From NCBI RefSeq assembly GCF_030227115.1, contig NZ_JASSUA010000001.1, positions 1,302,001-1,366,000 on the forward strand: DNA of 64,000 bases. The letters are read 5' to 3'. Each line of letters starts with the position of its first letter. Positions within the stretch are counted from its first letter, which is position 1. Source of the DNA: Marinobacter sp. SS13-12. GTDB lineage: Bacteria; Pseudomonadota; Gammaproteobacteria; Pseudomonadales; Oleiphilaceae. Positions 63,184-64,000 of this stretch are shown here, one piece after another. The notes beneath the pieces were generated by a model. The model saw nothing but the letters and a program-made list of their open reading frames with translations. It had not been told where the DNA came from and ran no database searches. The position numbers and the translations under genes are program-made.

Positions 63184-63936
63184 TTACATCTTGATGTCGT
63201 AAGCGAAGTACTTGTCCATAATGGTGTCGTAAGTACCATCTTCTTTCAGAGTGGCGAGGGCTGCGTTGACTTCCTCGGCCAGCTCCTTGTCACGCTTGCG
63301 CATGGCAACGCCGACACCCTGGCCAAGCTTGACCGGCTCACCCACTTCCTTGAAACCTTCCTTGCTCAGGACGGTCTGCTCACCCACCGGGTAGTCGACA
63401 AAGACCACGTCCAGACGCTGGCCTTCCAGGTCAAGAACCATGTCGTCTGCAGTGGTGTAACGCTTGATGGAAACCACGCCACCCATTTCTTCGGTCACAA
63501 AGGTATCCATGGTGGTGCCGCGCTGTACACCCACTGTTTTACCTTCCATGGCTTCCATGTCGGTGACGTCGGTGTTGAAGCTTTCAGGCGCGAACCAGCC
63601 ACCCGGGGTGTTGTAGTACGGCTCGGAGAACAGCACCTGCTCCGCACGCTCCGGCGTGATGGACATGGAAGACATGATCAGGTCGAATTTCCGCGCCAGC
63701 AGGCCCGGAATCATACCGTCCCACGCCTGGATGACGAACTCGCAGTTGGCGTTCATTTCTTCGCACATGGCTTCGGCCAGTTCCACTTCGAAACCGGTCA
63801 GCTCGCCGTTGTCATCTTTGTATTCAAACGGCTCGTAGGGCACGTCGAAGGCGATGCGGAGGTTTCGTTCCTGGGCGTGAGCGACGCCGGCCATCATGGC
63901 CAGGACAACGCTTGCTGCAACAATCAGTTTTCTCAT
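63184..63936 (-). CDS. aotJ: Amino acid ABC transporter substrate-binding protein (arginine/ornithine type)
   Basis: Periplasmic binding protein of the polar amino acid family. The signal peptide MRKLIVAASVVLAMMAGVAHA is cleaved before QERNLRIAFDVPYEPFEYKD. Conserved features are GFEVELAEAMCEEMNANCEF (two Cys for a likely disulfide), FDLIMSSMSITPERAEQVLFSEPYY (key elements SSMSITPERAE and FSEPYY), KTVGVQRGTTMD and VDYPVGEQTVL. Length is 250. GGAG lies about eleven bases before the ATG, and a GATAAT -10-like box is at 63980-63975 (minus strand). It is the first visible gene of the aotJ-aotQ-aotM-astE unit. Ligand specificity is inferred from the context. Confidence 0.9.
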   Translation of the reverse strand: MRKLIVAASVVLAMMAGVAHAQERNLRIAFDVPYEPFEYKDDNGELTGFEVELAEAMCEEMNANCEFVIQAWDGMIPGLLARKFDLIMSSMSITPERAEQVLFSEPYYNTPGGWFAPESFNTDVTDMEAMEGKTVGVQRGTTMDTFVTEEMGGVVSIKRYTTADDMVLDLEGQRLDVVFVDYPVGEQTVLSKEGFKEVGEPVKLGQGVGVAMRKRDKELAEEVNAALATLKEDGTYDTIMDKYFAYDIKM

Positions 63937-64000
63937 GAGTCATTTCTCCAGTCGTTATTAGCCTTGTGGGCTTTATTATCGGCAGTGGTCTGCCTTTTTG

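Overview
The window is a contiguous stretch of a moderately GC-rich gammaproteobacterial chromosome. Gene order (grpE-dnaK-dnaJ-dapB-carAB-greA, rlmE-ftsH-folP-glmM-tpiA-secG-tRNA-Leu, rimP-nusA-infB-rbfA-truB-rpsO-pnp), a two-subunit arginine succinyltransferase (aruF/aruG) and the marine-type accessory proteins suggest a Marinobacter-like organism. That assignment comes from remembered family patterns, not from a search. No phage, insertion sequence, CRISPR array or defence island was seen.

Layout. 1-4516: heat-shock chaperones and dapB. 4517-9738: carAB and greA, preceded by a repeat-rich leader with a promoter and an attenuator-like hairpin. 9824-16649: yhbY divergent from rlmE-ftsH-folP-glmM-tpiA-secG and a tRNA-Leu(GAG). 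16692-25687: the rimP to pnp transcription/translation superoperon, with its own promoter and a multi-hairpin leader. 25786-29050: a lipoprotein alpha/beta hydrolase, a DUF4105 protein and a DUF3015 protein. 29252-34194: a complete branched-chain amino acid ABC transporter, livKHMGF. 34274-41148: a TPR membrane protein, a MarR regulator, a Lon protease, a thioredoxin-TPR chaperone and a KamA-family radical SAM enzyme. 41689-46072: aceE-aceF. 46563-49356: a porin and an exonuclease/GIY-YIG fusion whose start is frame-disrupted. 49406-55581: the arginine succinyltransferase (AST) operon astC-aruF-aruG-astD-astB. 55719-60634: a TetR-controlled RND efflux pair. 60631-63936: an arginine/ornithine-type ABC transporter with astE at its downstream end.

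Functional logic. The right 15 kb forms an arginine/ornithine uptake and degradation district. The transporter imports the amino acid, and AstA, AstB, AstC, AstD and AstE convert it to glutamate and succinate. The last enzyme, AstE, is in the transporter transcription unit, and an efflux module lies between it and the other ast genes.

The most unusual signals are non-coding or frame-related. (1) A DEDDh exonuclease/GIY-YIG gene reads through only if one A is added to a seven-A run just after its ATG. (2) Two roughly 100-nt nested-hairpin elements, at 4601 and 46117, share a conserved core in opposite orientation; a remnant lies at 28544. (3) A REP-like family has eight copies, six or seven of them between convergent gene ends, and one copy has compensatory arm changes. 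(4) Two TGACA-N3-TGTC operators lie between tetR and the RND genes, and the RND pump lacks part of the usual proton-relay residues. Start codons were moved from the longest open frame where ribosome-binding sites or family N-termini supported it.
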